From: an uncultured Lewinella sp.
Lineage (GTDB): Bacteria > Bacteroidota > Bacteroidia > Chitinophagales > Saprospiraceae
Reading direction: 5' to 3'
Assembly: GCA_937873655.1 (NCBI GenBank)
Contig: CALMYQ010000224.1
Span: forward strand, 1 to 64,000
Length of the DNA stretch: 64,000 nt
Part shown: positions 63,071 through 64,000 of the stretch, one piece after another
How positions within the stretch are numbered: the stretch's first letter is position 1
How the letters are laid out: the number at the start of each line of letters is the position of its first letter
The notes under the pieces: model-generated
The model's database searches: none
Told to the model about the DNA's origin: nothing
What the model saw: only the letters and a program-made list of their open reading frames with translations
Translations under genes and position numbers: made by a program

Positions 63071-64000
63071 TTACCACAACAAGGTCACATCCCCCCGGTA
63101 AACCAGGGTCACCCCGTCGAGGAAGGTCACTTCGATCAGGTATACGTAAACGCCCTCGTTGGCCCGCTTCCCGTTGATGGTGCCGTCCCACAATTTCGAA
63201 CCGCCTTCGCATACCGGCGGGATTTCGGTTTGTTGGTATACCATCCCGCCCCAGCGGTCGTAGATCCGGCAATAGTTGATGGACTGTACGCCCGTGCAGG
63301 CGAAAACGCGGAACTCATCGTTGAAATCGCCGTCGCCATCCGGGTGGAAGCCGTTGGGGATATAGACGTTGCGGTTGGCATCCAGTTCGATGAAGATCTT
63401 GGCCGTAGCGGTACAGCCGTCCGGATTCGTGACCGTCAGGGTGTATTCCTGGCTGGAGAACGGCTTGATGGTGATATCCTGCGACATGACGCCGTTGAGG
63501 ATATAGTCTTCCGGCGTCCAATCGTAGGTATAGGTGCCGAACGGCGAAACGACCGGATTAACCGTTGTACTGTCTCCCAGCTCTACCACCCGGGAATCAT
63601 CCATGGCAATGATGATCTCTGCCGGTTGCGGGATATCGATGCTGGCGTCCTGGTGACAACCCGCAGGGTCTTCCACCGTTATGATATGGGACTGGCCGAA
63701 AACCGTTGCCGGCTGGTTGGCGGGCAGGAACAGGCCGTTATTGTCTACCGAATAGCTGTAATCCAGAAAGGCCATGCCGGCGCCGCCGTAGATGGTGTCG
63801 ATCGTGATCAGGCCTGGGTCGCCGAAACAGATCGGCGGTACAGGCTCACCGAGGACCACCACGATCGGAGCGGGTTCGTTGATGGTATAACTTACCTCGT
63901 CCTCGCAACCTTTGATGTCCGTAACCGTTACGGCGTAGGTACCTGCGGGCAGGTTGGCCGCGATCGGGGAGTTGGCCGGCGCTACGCCGTTGGACCAGTT
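63071..64000 (-). CDS. SprB-repeat protein, gliding-motility-associated C-terminal domain (partial)
   Basis: The reading frame is open from the window edge (64000) to the stop at 63071, so this is the C-terminal 309 residues of a larger protein. Residues near the edge form SprB-type repeats (NWSNGVAPANSPIAANLPAG, then TYAVTVTDIKGCED). Another repeat covers the stretch with VEDPAGCHQDASIDIPQPAE. The last ~90 residues are the type B sorting domain: NVYIPNGFHPDGDGDFNDEF, then YCRIYDRWGGMVYQQ, then GTINGKRANEGVYVYLIEV. Such proteins are large surface adhesins exported by T9SS in gliding Bacteroidota. Confidence 0.93.
   Translation of the reverse strand, partial: NWSNGVAPANSPIAANLPAGTYAVTVTDIKGCEDEVSYTINEPAPIVVVLGEPVPPICFGDPGLITIDTIYGGAGMAFLDYSYSVDNNGLFLPANQPATVFGQSHIITVEDPAGCHQDASIDIPQPAEIIIAMDDSRVVELGDSTTVNPVVSPFGTYTYDWTPEDYILNGVMSQDITIKPFSSQEYTLTVTNPDGCTATAKIFIELDANRNVYIPNGFHPDGDGDFNDEFRVFACTGVQSINYCRIYDRWGGMVYQQTEIPPVCEGGSKLWDGTINGKRANEGVYVYLIEVTFLDGVTLVYRGDVTLLW

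Overview
The window looks like a chromosome segment of a gliding, Bacteroidota-type bacterium, most likely of the Saprospiraceae/Lewinella group. The evidence is: type IX secretion (T9SS) C-terminal sorting domains on several secreted proteins; a SprB-repeat protein with a gliding-motility-type C-terminus; LytS/LytTR two-component pairs, one with a Reg_prop/Y_Y_Y sensor; a BlaI-M56-TonB signalling cluster; DUF4294, DUF2911 and DUF5117-type proteins; and promoters of the TTTG-N20-TAnnTTTG kind. Base composition is moderately GC-rich, with AT-rich intergenic regions. No rRNA, tRNA, CRISPR array, transposase or phage gene was recognised. The species assignment is inference.

Layout. 1-6.7 kb: a heptamer repeat hairpin, a YqeY-type protein, an ALDH7-like dehydrogenase, a GT39 glycosyltransferase, a YifB/ComM-type AAA protein and a small membrane protein. 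6.7-7.4 kb is a non-coding, repeat-bearing stretch. 7.4-10.5 kb: a translationally coupled ABC importer with a DUF3830 cyclophilin-like protein. 10.5-15 kb: a TonB C-terminal protein and a hybrid Reg_prop sensor with its LytTR regulator. 15.7-18.1 kb: an operon of a Vat-like acetyltransferase, an ADP-ribosylglycohydrolase and a LOG-family protein. 18.1-23.9 kb (minus strand): GT39, a large unknown hydrolase-like secreted protein, a GNAT and a VOC protein. 24-28.9 kb: divergent M20 and M19 dipeptidases, a second heptamer hairpin, DUF4294, dihydrofolate reductase and RNase HII.

29-32.4 kb: a small secreted protein, BlaI and an unusual M56 peptidase carrying a TonB-receptor plug-like segment, three TonB_C domains and a sorting domain. 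32.7-36 kb (minus strand): a helical protein of unknown function, ferritin and an HD phosphohydrolase fused to a Pycsar-effector-like membrane domain. 36.4-38.8 kb: Lon. 39-43.9 kb: a carboxypeptidase-regulatory-like protein, a secreted agmatine/peptidylarginine deiminase interrupted by an in-frame TGA, and a predicted outer-membrane protein. 43.9-46.6 kb: an NtrC/NtrB pair. 46.7-48 kb: a possible structured element, two tandem SSB paralogues and a long palindrome. 48-51.3 kb: a TauE exporter and a DUF5117-type metalloprotease. 51.5-55.3 kb: a TPR histidine kinase, a dipeptide epimerase and MoaC. 55.3-58.7 kb: a DUF2911 protein and a second LytS/LytTR pair. 58.8-60.7 kb: two secreted proteins, the first with a G10 tract and a second frame disruption. 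60.8-64 kb: threonine synthase, a divergent AraC regulator and the 3' part of a SprB-repeat adhesin.

Most genes are housekeeping or common Bacteroidota accessory functions. Peptide handling recurs (M20, M19, DUF5117 protease, dipeptide epimerase, Lon), as does two-component signalling. The points most worth following up are the two heptamer hairpin arrays, the HD-Pycsar fusion without a visible cyclase, the M56/TonB_C/sorting-domain fusion, the poly-G candidate switch and the long palindromes.
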